Below, one piece after another: positions 10,243 to 20,206 of a stretch of DNA of 64,000 nucleotides. Numbering within the stretch: the first letter of the stretch is position 1; each line of letters starts with the position of its first letter. Both the position numbers and the translations under genes were made by a program. The stretch comes from Strigamia acuminata (Eukaryota > Arthropoda > Chilopoda > Geophilomorpha > Linotaeniidae), in the NCBI GenBank assembly GCA_949358305.1, contig OX442314.1, forward strand, positions 51,530,581 through 51,594,580, written 5' to 3'. The notes beneath the pieces were generated by a model that ran no database searches, was not told the DNA's origin, and saw only the letters and a program-made list of their open reading frames with translations.

Positions 10243-13200
10243 ATCGGTCGTTGGCTGCTTCTACAGGTGGCCCAAGTGATTGGATTGAGCCACCCAAACC
10301 AGCAGAAGTTGATGCTGCTGTTGTGGCTGGTGCCTCTCCGAAAATGACAAATTTTATTATGCTGTCACCACCCGAGTTTTTAGCTTCTAAAGAACCGAAG
10401 CTGATAATCGGGTTGCAGGACCGTTGTCGCCGCGATGCGCCCTTCGTGAAGATAGCTTGGGTGAACATCGAGTTTATAGCCCTAATGGATAGCGGAGCAC
10501 AGACATGTATAATGACTATGCCGCTGTTCAAAAGGCTTTCCAAGGAAATTGGAGTGGAGATGGTTCCAATGGACGAGACGATTCGGACCGCGTCAAATCA
10601 AATTGAACGCGTCATTGGTTGTGTGCAAATTGCCGTCCGAGCTCCCTTGGCGGTAGTTTGCTTTACTTGTCTCATCATTGCGCAGGGGTCGCAGGAACTC
10701 CTCCTGGGGCTGGACTTCTGTAAGGCCGTTGGTTTATGCGTAGATCACGGCAATAACTATTGGTTTCTCCTGGGAGATGGAACGCGTCACCCCTTCCTGA
10801 ATGAGGAGCAAGCTCGAGCCTCGGATCCGGTGGTCCTCTTCCCTCTGACCAAGGAACAACCCTCGTTGCCGGAGGGAGTTGTCGTCCGAGGCCCGCCTCT
10901 GTACAACTTGCCGGGAATGAGGAATCCGCCGGTCAAATTACCAGAAAACCCGGCGGAACCCATTAGCTCGGTTAAGCAGGAGGTGAAGCCAGACGGGGGC
11001 ACCCCTTCAGTTGAAAAAGAGGAGCCCGTGGTTACTAAGCCGCCGATTGGTGAAGCGAATTGCGTTTTCCTGAGCAAGCGTGAATTTGAAGAAGAGTTGT
11101 TTGAGCCTCCGTATTCGGACAATCCCCACATTGTGAAGGTTGTTTTGGCTCTAAGGAACCCCGACTCTCAGCAATGGACATTCATTTGGTCTCCCCGGAG
11201 GCGTGAAAAGGCGCGCAAGAGTATTGTGCGAATAACGCGCAAACCGGGAAAACGGACCATGTGTTTGAGCCAAATGCGTCGGGCAGTTAAATTGCGCAAG
11301 GCGAGGGTGAAGGCGGCTTCTCGAAGCCCTTCGGTGGCCCTTACGGCTTCTCCCGTGGTGGGGGGCGGCGTGGGCAGCGTGGAGACTCCTCCTACTTTCC
11401 CTATAACAGAAGGTGTTGAGAGCACTCCTAGACAGCATGATATTAATTTTGTGCAATATATCCCGAATAAGGACCCGACCAAGCTCACTTGGGTCTACGA
11501 CCAGTTGTGTAACCAATTGGAGCCTAAACGCATAACTCATCTAATGGATGCGTTGAAGCCAGTTGCTCACATTTTTCGTGAGGAATTGGGGCTCTGTAAT
11601 AATACGCAATTTGAGGTGAATTTGAAGCCCGACTTTAGGCCGATTCATGTTCCGGTTCGTCCGGTGAATCCGGCAAAAAAGGACATTATCGACGCTTATA
11701 TAGACCAGAAAATGTCACAGGGAGTAATAAGACGCTCCAAAAGTGACTGTGCTGTAGCGCCAGTTGTGGTCCCGAAGAAGGACGGGCGCTGGCGCTGCGC
11801 TATGGACTTTAGGCCGATAAATGCCCAAACCTTGCCCGACGTTTATCCGCTCCCAGATATCGACAACATCTTTGCATATCTTGGTGGAGCAAAATGGTTT
11901 TCCATAATCGACGGAAGGGAAGCGTTCCATCAAATAGGAGTCCGACCTGGAGATGAACGATATCTCGCGTTTGTCACCCACAGGGGACTCTACGAATATA
12001 CGCGTATGCCCTTTGGTCCTATTAATGGGCCGGCTACCCTGCAACGCGCCATGAATCTTACATTGGCGGAACACCTCTACAAGTTCGTCTTTGTCTATAT
12101 CGACGATATTATTGTCTTTAGCAAGACCTTCGAGGAGCATGTTGTTCACCTGCAAAAGGTGCTCTCGCTCCTCGACAACGCCGGTTTTACCATGAACGCC
12201 GGGAAGACTGAATTGTGTAAGAGGAGCCTTGAGGTTCTTGGCCATATCGTTGAAGAGGGAATTATCCGACCCAACCCGAAGAAGACAGACGCTATCCAAA
12301 AATACCCAGTGCCTACTAACCTCAAGGAGCTGCAACGCTTCAAGGGGATGGTCGGGTATTATGCGTCGTTCTTCCCCGGTTTTTCCAAGACTTGCGAGGT
12401 ATTTCGTGTTCTGATGCGAAAAAATGCGCCTTGGGTGTGGAAGCCCGAGCACCAGGCGGCCTTTGAGTATTTGAAAAACCAGATTTCGTTGTCTACATTG
12501 CATAGAAATTTCCCCGACTGGAAAAAACCCTATATTCTCCAAACAGACGCTAGTTATTCGGGGCTTGGAGCCGTCTTGATGCAAATCAACAATGACGGTG
12601 TACGCGTTCCCATTGCCTTTGCGTCGAGAGCCCTAAACAAGGCGGAGAAGAATTATATGACAACTGAAATTGAATGCTTGGCCGCTGTGTGGGCCGTCAA
12701 GCGCTTCAGGGCGTATCTCGAGCTAATGGACTTTTACCTCGAGAGTGACCATAAGTCCTTGCTGTGGCTTTTCACCCAACGAGAGCCAAAGGGCCGATTG
12801 GCGCGCTGGATTCTTTCTTTGTCGGAATACCGTTTCACGTTCCTACATTGCAGTGGAACAAAGAATCGGGTTGCCGATGCGTTAAGCCGCGCCCCTGTCG
12901 ACCCACCAATCGAGTTGGATGATGAGGATTGTCCAGCTTTGGACGACACATGTTATTGTGCGTTCTTTGACGATTACAGGGACTGGCCCGTGCCAAAGAT
13001 GGAGGAGTTGGAAGATTTAACGCTTTTCAAACCATCAAATGCTAAAATTGTTCGAGCTGTCACAATGCGTCGTCAAAAACGCATCTTGCTCGCCAGGTTG
13101 GCCGGGGCGGCTCTGGGGTCGGTGGATATTAGTCCGGTGGACAACAACCTTCCAAAAAGGAAGAGGGGACGTCCACGAAAGCACCCGATCGCCGGAGGAC

Positions 13201-13601
13201 CAACACCAGTTGGAGCTACTCCGGTGAAAAGGAAGAGGGGCCGACCAAGGAAGCATCCGGTCGTCCAAAACCCAATGATTGATGGGCTCGTTTCCGATGA
13301 TGAGGAGTCCGTGGCAATTTCTCTCCCTGCTGGGGATCCCCCCGCAAAGAGGAAAAGGGGCCGCCCGAGGAAACACCCAATTATTGAGGACCCTGCGGAG
13401 CGTCTGGCCTCCGAGGAGGGAGAGTCCATGGCGGTTTCCTTGCCTGGGGACGTCCCTGTGAAAAGGAAGAGGGGGCGACCGAAGAAGGTTGTGGAGAAGA
13501 GACCTGTTGGCAGGCCCAAAAAGGCTCCCATAATTTTCGACCGTGCTTCCGACTCCGAAGGCAGTGAAATGTCCCTTTTAAGTGGGGAGCCGCCGGGCTG
13601 A
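10146..13601 (+). CDS. pol: pol: protease, reverse transcriptase, RNase H and AT-hook tail
   Basis: Open for 1151 codons, probably entered by the frameshift at 10179 rather than its own ATG. In order: an aspartic protease with MDSGAQTC near codon 115; RT with the fingers/palm phrase RWRCAMDFRPIN and the active-site box YIDD near codon 651; an RNase H with QTDASYSGLGAVL near codon 799; a linker; then five AT-hook-like motifs (codons about 1003-1130). The integrase follows in another frame. The enzymatic motifs are intact. Products would convert the genomic RNA to cDNA in cytoplasmic particles. An AT-hook block between RNase H and integrase is not a normal part of Ty3/Gypsy pol. Confidence 0.93.
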   Translation: MSPLLQALAVSGKRPGSVDQPVREGGGPETQVNRSLAASTGGPSDWIEPPKPAEVDAAVVAGASPKMTNFIMLSPPEFLASKEPKLIIGLQDRCRRDAPFVKIAWVNIEFIALMDSGAQTCIMTMPLFKRLSKEIGVEMVPMDETIRTASNQIERVIGCVQIAVRAPLAVVCFTCLIIAQGSQELLLGLDFCKAVGLCVDHGNNYWFLLGDGTRHPFLNEEQARASDPVVLFPLTKEQPSLPEGVVVRGPPLYNLPGMRNPPVKLPENPAEPISSVKQEVKPDGGTPSVEKEEPVVTKPPIGEANCVFLSKREFEEELFEPPYSDNPHIVKVVLALRNPDSQQWTFIWSPRRREKARKSIVRITRKPGKRTMCLSQMRRAVKLRKARVKAASRSPSVALTASPVVGGGVGSVETPPTFPITEGVESTPRQHDINFVQYIPNKDPTKLTWVYDQLCNQLEPKRITHLMDALKPVAHIFREELGLCNNTQFEVNLKPDFRPIHVPVRPVNPAKKDIIDAYIDQKMSQGVIRRSKSDCAVAPVVVPKKDGRWRCAMDFRPINAQTLPDVYPLPDIDNIFAYLGGAKWFSIIDGREAFHQIGVRPGDERYLAFVTHRGLYEYTRMPFGPINGPATLQRAMNLTLAEHLYKFVFVYIDDIIVFSKTFEEHVVHLQKVLSLLDNAGFTMNAGKTELCKRSLEVLGHIVEEGIIRPNPKKTDAIQKYPVPTNLKELQRFKGMVGYYASFFPGFSKTCEVFRVLMRKNAPWVWKPEHQAAFEYLKNQISLSTLHRNFPDWKKPYILQTDASYSGLGAVLMQINNDGVRVPIAFASRALNKAEKNYMTTEIECLAAVWAVKRFRAYLELMDFYLESDHKSLLWLFTQREPKGRLARWILSLSEYRFTFLHCSGTKNRVADALSRAPVDPPIELDDEDCPALDDTCYCAFFDDYRDWPVPKMEELEDLTLFKPSNAKIVRAVTMRRQKRILLARLAGAALGSVDISPVDNNLPKRKRGRPRKHPIAGGPTPVGATPVKRKRGRPRKHPVVQNPMIDGLVSDDEESVAISLPAGDPPAKRKRGRPRKHPIIEDPAERLASEEGESMAVSLPGDVPVKRKRGRPKKVVEKRPVGRPKKAPIIFDRASDSEGSEMSLLSGEPPG
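10179..10229 (+). promoter_or_regulatory. Programmed -1 ribosomal frameshift signal (gag to pol)
   Basis: The heptamer GGGAAAC at 10179-10185 is positioned as G GGA AAC relative to the gag frame, exactly as simultaneous-slippage signals require. A -1 slip there enters the pol frame. Five bases downstream, GGGTCCG (10191-10197) can pair with CGGACCC (10223-10229), a perfect 7-bp GC-rich stem around a 25-nt loop. The gag and pol frames overlap across 10146-10242. The same heptamer is used at gag-pro junctions of some retroviruses (established knowledge). Position, phase, spacing and stem together make this a strong prediction. Confidence 0.85.
13153..13530 (+). other. AT-hook array within pol
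   Basis: Encodes four copies of KRKRGRPRK or KRKRGRPKK (codons about 1003, 1028, 1068 and 1106 of pol) and a fifth RPVGRPKK. The spacers are acidic (SDDEES, SEEGES). GRP flanked by basic residues is the established AT-hook that binds the minor groove of AT-rich DNA. The units with their spacers look like internal duplications. An inferred role is nucleic-acid compaction, nuclear retention, or steering integration to AT-rich chromatin. The spacing also suits multivalent binding. Confidence 0.85.
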
Positions 13602-15262
13602 CGAGTTCCAGATTCCGGACTTGCCACTGGATTTGGGGCCTGCGACGCAGACGCGGCGACAATTGGCCTCTCCAACACCCTCCGTCGACCCGGAGTTGTC
13701 CCAACACTCCGACCACTCCTGCGATGGCAGTTTTTACTCACTTCCTGCGGATCACCCGACAATTGAGATACTTCCAACGCAGAAAGCCATTAAAGAAGCC
13801 CAAAACGCCGATGAATGGTCGAAAGGACTAATCTCGTATCTCAGTTCGAAAAGTCTTCCGCCGGATGAAGAAGAGGCTGAAAAGGTCAAGAAACAAGCAA
13901 TTGACATGGCTTTATACAGAGGCTTGCTTTGCAAGTTCCCTCCAACCAAAATTGGTCAGCGGGTTCCTACACGTCGGATATATCTTCCACAGCCGCTACG
14001 CTACAAGTATTTCCACTGTCTACATTTCCCGCCTACCTCCGGCCATTTAGGCATCGAAAAGACTGATGCGTTTAAAAACACGCGTGTTTTGGCCGGGGAT
14101 AAAAAAAGATGTGACGGAGTGGATCAAGGTGTGCGAGTCCTGCCAAAGGGCGAAAGTGGAGCGAAGACTTCCGTACGGCGAGATGGAGACTGCGAAGCCA
14201 AGGAGGTTATTTCGAACTATTTACATCGATTATTTTGGAAAGAAGCTGAAATCGACTGGCGGCCACTGTTATGCGTTTGTCATGGTTGACGCTGCCAGTC
14301 GTTGGGTGGATGTACGCTTAACAGAAAGAGCCGATGTCTCCACCACAATCAAACAGCTTAAAAAGTTCACTTATCGATGGGCATATCCAAAAACCATCAT
14401 TAGTGATAACGCCCCCACCTTCCGCTCCGCCAAATTTCAGGCGCAGTGTGCGGAAATGGGAATGGTCAATAAGTACCTGTCTGTGTACCATCCGCAGGGG
14501 AACTTGGCGGAAAGACTCAACCAATCGCTTAAAACATGCATCCTTGCGTATATTGATGAACATACGCGTTGGGATCGACATATTGGTTCATTTATTCTCG
14601 CCATCAACTCTGCATACCAGACATCACTTAAATTTTCACCATATATGATGGTTACGGGACAGGAAGCACGGTTTCCAGGCGACGTGGACTCGGATACGGA
14701 CGACGGAGAACCACTACCACCAGACGAGGCTCAATTTCTCCATCGATATTTGCTACGCGTTCGAGAAGAAGCTAAGAAGAACTTGGAGGCCGCCAACTTA
14801 CGCCACAAGAGGTGGTATGACCGGAAACGGCGGCCACACGCGTTCAAACCTGGAGATTGGGTCACCGTCAAAAATCGGACTTTGTCGTCGACCGACAAAC
14901 AGGTAAGTTCGGGTTTCCAACACCGAACCGAGGGCGTTTACCTGCTGCATCGTCTTCTTGGACCGAATACCGTGCTTTTAATGGACGAGAATGGGAACAT
15001 CTCGCAGCCAATTCACGTGGCGGATCTCCGCCACTGGTATCAGGCGCCAGAACCAGAACCGGAAGTTCCTGACGTCGCCAGTGACCCTGAAGACGAGGAA
15101 TCTGGACTGGAAATGGAGGATTTGTCCCCAGCAGACCAAGATGACATCTCCGCCCGTGTTGCTGAATTTCAGACAGAAATTCAGTCTATTTGCATTAACT
15201 TCGCAAAGGAACGATGTTTACGCGTCAAAACATCGGAAAACACGGCAGAAGTCGTCTCCTAA
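13582..15262 (+). pseudogene. Integrase region, in two frames
   Basis: The frame one base on from pol is open for 13582-14289 with the integrase HHCC zinc region start (HFPPTSGHLG). The next frame is open for 14066-15262 and continues with CESCQRAK, a DDE core (YIDYFGK, SDNAPTF, then NLAE, with 34 residues between the second Asp and the Glu, one fewer than usual), a GPY/F-like module near RLLGPNTV, and an acidic tail. So there is a shift of +1 at about 13582-13601 and another at about 14050-14070, the latter splitting the HHCC domain. No chromodomain is seen. Whether the shifts are mutations, errors or recoding is open. No joined product is given. Confidence 0.8.
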
Positions 15263-16634
15263 TCGTGTCAAAGTGTTATTTTTGTTTCTTTATTGTATTT
15301 GGAAATTATTGCTAATTTTTACTTGTTTTATTTGTTAATCTCGAGTTTTTGTATTTTTTCCGTGTCCTTGTCTGCTCGTCGGGGCTCAAGTTCGCTATTC
15401 AGAAGAATTGGTAAGCAATTTCCCCGTGGGGCGGCGCTGAGTGTTTATTGGTCAGATGGCCAATCACGTGTTTTTCACACTTGTGCTCGGGCGCCATTTT
15501 CCCCCACTTGCTGGACGCGTTTACCTCGTGCAATTTCAGCTGAGTTCGACAACGCGTAGGATAGCGGGTTTGAGTGTTCGACGGGGCGAGAGACATTGGA
15601 TTTTAGTGTATTTGTAACCGTGAGTGTTATTATTTTTCATTTCATGGACAATTTTGTATTTTTATTCGTGAGTTAGAGTGGCGAACGCCGTCGCTCGCGC
15701 CGTGTCGACAAAACTTTATTTTCTTATGTCTTATTGTTAGAATTGTTGAGTTACTCGATCATTTAACTTCGTTTAGTTTGTTTTTACGCGTTGTTGGTTT
15801 TGTTTTGACATTTTTACGGCTCGGGTTCGGAATTTTCGTCACTCTCACTTTTTGAAAAACAACATGGCCGAATTTGCACTTCGTTGAGGAATTTTGTTGG
15901 GGTCACGTGACTGAGTCCTAGCCTCAATCCGGGCTTGGGCGTCCATCTTTGTTGGACTTAGAACATTTTTCTTCGCGTTTGTCTTTCGACATTTAGCCAC
16001 GCGCTCGTGCTCATATTTGTTTAGAATGCCTATGCATTTGCAGGACGCGTACTTTGTACTTTTCACGTTCTTGTTTGTATTCTACTTGGAAGAGCTTTGC
16101 TATTGCTTATTTGTTTGCACTTTAGACATTTTGATCTTTATTTTTAATTTATTCATGTAATGCAAGCTCATTTTTTGTGCGTATACCTTTGGCTATTTTA
16201 TGTTATATACTGGGTGTTCTGCATTTTAGTTGAAGCTGTATATTGGGAGTGTGCAACTGCATTTTATATTAATTTGTACCTTTTCTTCGAAATTATCAAA
16301 CTGTCAGTTATAGCGCTTGTATTCACCTTGTGGGTTATAGCGAGTATTTTGGAATCCGGTGCTTGTCAGCGGCCTGGATAGCTACCATGCTAGTTAGTGT
16401 TGAGGCCTATGCGTTCTTCGTTTTGATTATGTTCATTTATGCGTTGCACACTTATGTAAATTTCCTTATCAGAACCAGTGTAATAATTTTGAGCACGGTG
16501 TATTTTCTGTTTGTTCGCCATGTTTATTTACGTTGAACTTTGAATTTCTGTCCATGAAATTGAACCGTTTTGCAATTTATTGTTTGTTCATTTGTTTACA
16601 TTCTTTCTGTAATCTAGAGTAGTGTGTTGTCACC
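15263..16634 (+). other. Spacer between integrase and third ORF
   Basis: About 1.37 kb of T-rich sequence with only short frames, one of them hydrophobic (16160-16381). It might carry a splice acceptor or an internal promoter for the third ORF. I cannot identify either with confidence. Confidence 0.4.
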
Positions 16635-18416
16635 ATGCCGGATTCCGACAGTGACAACGAGAGTCTCGATGATGTTTCCACGGATGAAGAGTTTTGGGAC
16701 GACGAGGGAGCGCCAGGAGCGGAACAATGTCCCGATCCGCGTCCACGTTCCTCAACGCGTCGTGGGACTTACAAACCACCCTACCCGGTCCCGGATTTAT
16801 ATGCCGGTGGACCGATTTTGATTCCGCCGTGGCACCCCGATCATCCAAAAGAGGGAGGATTCCCTAACTTTGAGATATGTCCCTACTGCTCGGGCTGGGG
16901 CCACATCGAGAAGGGGACCAAAGAATGCCCGGCGTGCAAGGGAAAGGGTGCCCTCCGCCGTGGCCCATTTAAGATCTGGATGCGTCGGCTCCAGGCGATG
17001 GCCCTCCGTAAGCCCTTTTGGGACAGGCGAGATCTCTCTCAGTTCAGATGGCCGGAGGAGTTCCAAGTGATTCGAGGTGACGCGTACGCGACAACGCGTT
17101 TCGTCCGGCGCCACGAGACGTTCTGGAGGAACACCGTGTCGGAGGCCACGGCGGCCGGGATTAGACCTAGAAATTGGCAGTATCCGCCGATGAACTCGAT
17201 TGTGCCGGTAGAGGGAGCTTGTGCCCCCCCGTTGCCAGTGATGTTACGCGGGCTACCAGATGGCACGAGCTCGATTAATGTCATCCGACATTCTAATCAG
17301 GACGAGATGCCGACCATTACTCGCCCCCTCCACTCCAGGGAACTGCAGAAGAGAGAGGACCCCGAAACAGTGACCAGATGGGGAGCCACACCCGAGGAGG
17401 AGGAGCAGGAACGCGTATGCTGTATCGAGGAGCGTAACGAACATCTGATTGAGGAGATCGCCCAACTTCGTCGGCTCCATCTCCAGGCGGCCGCCCGCCT
17501 CCGACGAGCCATTCCACCAGATTCCACTGTGGAGATTCGAGATGTGACCGAGGCGGCAGGAGGACTTCCGGCAATTGAGGCGTCGCAGCCCATTTGTGAG
17601 GTGGAAGAGTTGGCTTTGGTCCCGGTGAGGAGGGCCGCGGAGGCGCCTACGATCATCCAGGAGGCACCCAAGATTGCGGGAGAAACCCCTGAACAGTTTT
17701 TGGCTCGGAACTATAGTGGGTACTCGCGTCATCAACAAGCAGCGCGTACTCGTTTGGAGCGACGGGCCCTCGCCAAGATTGCGGAGGGGCATATTCGGGG
17801 CGCTTCCGGAGGAAGAGTGGCTGGTGGCGCGCCGGCCCCGTGTAAGCGAAAGGCTATCATGCCTGCCCCTGAGCCGGACGTCATCCCCGAGCAGGCGACG
17901 CGTAGATTTGAGCGCCAGGCCCGGCGAGATTCGAGTCCCAGTTGCAACCCCCTTGCGGTTTCCAGTGTGAACGTAAGGGACTTGAGTGCTGCAGTCCAGC
18001 GAGCAATTTTCCGCCAGCAAAGCAATGGCGACTGGATGCGTTATACGCGTGTGAGTGAGTTCCCTTCAACTGTGTGGGCGCGCGCCGGCTTCGACGAGCT
18101 TTTCCCCTTCGGGGCCCTCGATTGGCAGCGGCCTTCTCTTCGCGACCCCACGACCTTTCTGCAAGCAGACCCGGACTTATGGCGGCAGTACTTTTATGCC
18201 GTCGCGAGGGCAGAGCATGGATGGCCGGAGAATCAGGCCATGGCTCTCTTCGAGTTGGACGACACCCAGATCGGGGCCTTGGAGCAACTCATCGCGTCCA
18301 ACCTCACGCGTTATCGTCCCCGAAACGAGGACCAGCTTGGGGATGTGATTGCGTGTCGTGTGGTGCTCCTGGTCGAGGAGATTCTCCGTGTTGTGTTCCC
18401 AGGAGATAGTGACTAA
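16635..18416 (+). CDS. Accessory ORF of the retrotransposon with CxxCxGxG zinc knuckle
   Basis: 593 codons, ATG in a good context (CACCATGCC), TAA stop, intact. It lies where env would be, but there is no signal peptide or membrane segment. The N terminus is very acidic (DSDSDNESLDD). At residues 82-104 it has CPYCSGWG...CPACKGKG, two DnaJ-type CxxCxGxG half-knuckles. A Glu/Arg-rich stretch near 250-290 may form a coiled coil, a basic patch KRKA lies near 410, and the C-terminal 130 residues look globular (RYTRVSEFPSTVW onward). Its G+C content matches gag and pol. No known family is recognised. Similar knuckles occur in two non-LTR loci of this window (26259-27398 and 50284-50497). Likely a nucleic-acid-binding or regulatory accessory protein, by inference only. 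Confidence 0.75.
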   Translation: MPDSDSDNESLDDVSTDEEFWDDEGAPGAEQCPDPRPRSSTRRGTYKPPYPVPDLYAGGPILIPPWHPDHPKEGGFPNFEICPYCSGWGHIEKGTKECPACKGKGALRRGPFKIWMRRLQAMALRKPFWDRRDLSQFRWPEEFQVIRGDAYATTRFVRRHETFWRNTVSEATAAGIRPRNWQYPPMNSIVPVEGACAPPLPVMLRGLPDGTSSINVIRHSNQDEMPTITRPLHSRELQKREDPETVTRWGATPEEEEQERVCCIEERNEHLIEEIAQLRRLHLQAAARLRRAIPPDSTVEIRDVTEAAGGLPAIEASQPICEVEELALVPVRRAAEAPTIIQEAPKIAGETPEQFLARNYSGYSRHQQAARTRLERRALAKIAEGHIRGASGGRVAGGAPAPCKRKAIMPAPEPDVIPEQATRRFERQARRDSSPSCNPLAVSSVNVRDLSAAVQRAIFRQQSNGDWMRYTRVSEFPSTVWARAGFDELFPFGALDWQRPSLRDPTTFLQADPDLWRQYFYAVARAEHGWPENQAMALFELDDTQIGALEQLIASNLTRYRPRNEDQLGDVIACRVVLLVEEILRVVFPGDSD

Positions 18417-19047
18417 GTGTTTAACAGTGACTTGAATCTGTGTGGACTTACTGAACGTGACTTTTTGTTTTAGCGCATTTTTTGGTTTGGGTGGGTAAGT
18501 CCCCATTCAAACGCGTGTTTAATTTATATTTTTATACTTCGTTTTCCAAGTTGTGATAACTGAATGTGATATTTTTTACCGATTGTGATATTTATTTCTT
18601 TTTGTTTATTTTCTAGTGTTTTCCGCGCCTTCTGTGACCACCTGCACGGCCGAAGGATGTTCATTCCTCCTCCGGCAATCACGTACCGGATGGAGATGAC
18701 CCTTAAATTTTCTTCCTTTGGCTGTGCGGCTGGCCACGGTGGGCGTTGGTTTTCCCAACAATCGAGGATTGTATGGTGATTTTTTGTTAGTTTTAGAGTT
18801 TATCTTAGTGCCAAATGCATTCTTGTTGTTGTTTAGTTTATTATTTAACGCGTCTGACGCGAATGTTTGATTTAGTCATTCTCTTTTGTTATCGCATCAT
18901 TCTTAAGTTTAAGTCCGCTAAGGTTGCGGCGAATCTAGTCTATTTCGATTGTTTATTGATTTTGATTATGTTTTTTGATTTTGTTCCTGCTTTGTATCGT
19001 TTCATTGCTATTTTAACCGGAGCAATAAAACTCTGGTGGTTGGGGCG
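18417..19047 (+). other. 3' noncoding region before the 3' LTR
   Basis: No coding sequence is recognised. The last bases before the LTR (GGTGGTTGGGGCG) are G-rich and are the only candidate for a polypurine tract, though pyrimidines interrupt them. Confidence 0.4.
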
Positions 19048-20206
19048 TGTCACGGTCCGGTGTTCACGCGTACGAGTAGTACGCATTGTTTCCCCCGTGT
19101 TGTGTTCCTAATAAACCCTAATTGTGTTCCTACCTTGTATTGTTTTCATTTTGTCTTATGTTTAGCCGAGTTCTCCTCATTTTCTCTCATCTCTTCCTTT
19201 CCTATCTCTTACTCATTCCTATCTTCCTTCTCTTTCTCTCACTTCTCTCTTGTCTCTTCCTAGTTTTTCTATTTTTGTTTATTGTTTCGATGCGAACTCA
19301 TTTGCATTTCTATTCTGGTCAGTACGCGTCGACGTTAGTCATACACTTAGTATGCACCGACTGTACTGATTGGCTCTTGACTCTTCCGTGATTGGTTGAG
19401 CTTGGATGAGTCCAAGTTTACCTTTCACCCTATCTTTCCCTTTTTCCTCAGTTAAGCTCTGTATCCCGAACGCGTAGGTGCTCCTTGGAGCCAGTGCTCA
19501 TGGCAGAGTCTTAGCTCACTTACGAAGCTCACTCGTTGCTTTGTTTTCACCTAGTAGTTCTGAGACATGACTCTAGGTTTTCACCTCATCTTTAACAGTG
19601 TTAGCTCACACTTTTATCCACTTGAACCTGTTGTTTTTTCGCTTCCTTTCGTGTTGTTTTAAGCGCCGTGACGCGTCGCTTTTTAGGCAGGATAAGTTTG
19701 TTTGGCTTTCAAACTGAAATCTTTGTGTCTATTTATTTCATGCATCCGGCGCGTAGCTTAGTTTCGCTGCTCCCAACGAGCTTTAGCTTAATTAAGCATT
19801 AGTTTGAGGTTTAGTTTAGATTTGAGTGACCGTGCAGGCCAGTTACGCACGCGTTAGCACCCATTTCGCGCTTCACTTCGACAGCGAGGCGGACGCTTGT
19901 GAGTCGGGACGTTACGTGTTTCGTTTAACTTCGTGTGATCTTGTGATCTGCACGATACGTTGCGGGACGCGCGTTGGGTCTTGACTCTGGTGACCGCTAA
20001 GCAAATTCTGTCCCCCCATTTTAGTAGCTCGGAATACCCGGCCAAAATAAATATTCGTGAAAAGATCGGGATCTGGAGTGTGTGCTACCGACATAAGGCG
20101 TGCACTCACGGCTGGGCAGGTCTCGAGGACCAGGCTCCCAAGATTTTCTGTATCGCGGCGTCTTTCAAACGCGTCCCAAACCGCTCGGGAAACGCGATTC
20201 ATTACA
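19048..20206 (+). repeat. 3' LTR
   Basis: 1159 bp, TGT...ACA, matching 6877-8034 except for the few differences listed there. It is followed by ATGT, the target-site duplicate, and then by the right half of repeat R. Confidence 0.95.

Larger units (their letters stand above)
6877..20206 (+). mobile_element. Young Ty3/Gypsy LTR retrotransposon, 13.3 kb
   Basis: Two LTRs of about 1.16 kb flank gag, a protease-RT-RNase H-AT-hook pol, an integrase and an extra 3' ORF. The LTRs start TGT and end ACA, and the whole is flanked by a 4-bp duplication ATGT (6873-6876 and 20207-20210). I count five substitutions and one single-base indel between the LTRs, so insertion is recent. The domain order (protease, RT, RNase H, integrase) places it in Ty3/Gypsy. 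It is much longer than the usual 5-7 kb because of long LTRs, a 1.4-kb spacer and the third ORF. It is inserted inside repeat R. Reading frames contain several interruptions described under the individual genes. Confidence 0.95.

Noticed and set aside
11715-12584. Long minus frame (289 codons) across pol
   Set aside because: It lies opposite the reverse transcriptase and RNase H coding region and has no recognisable domain.
16160-16381. Hydrophobic frame as a possible env remnant
   Set aside because: Composition follows from T-rich DNA; no signal peptide with cleavage site, no cysteine pattern, no fusion-peptide-like motif.
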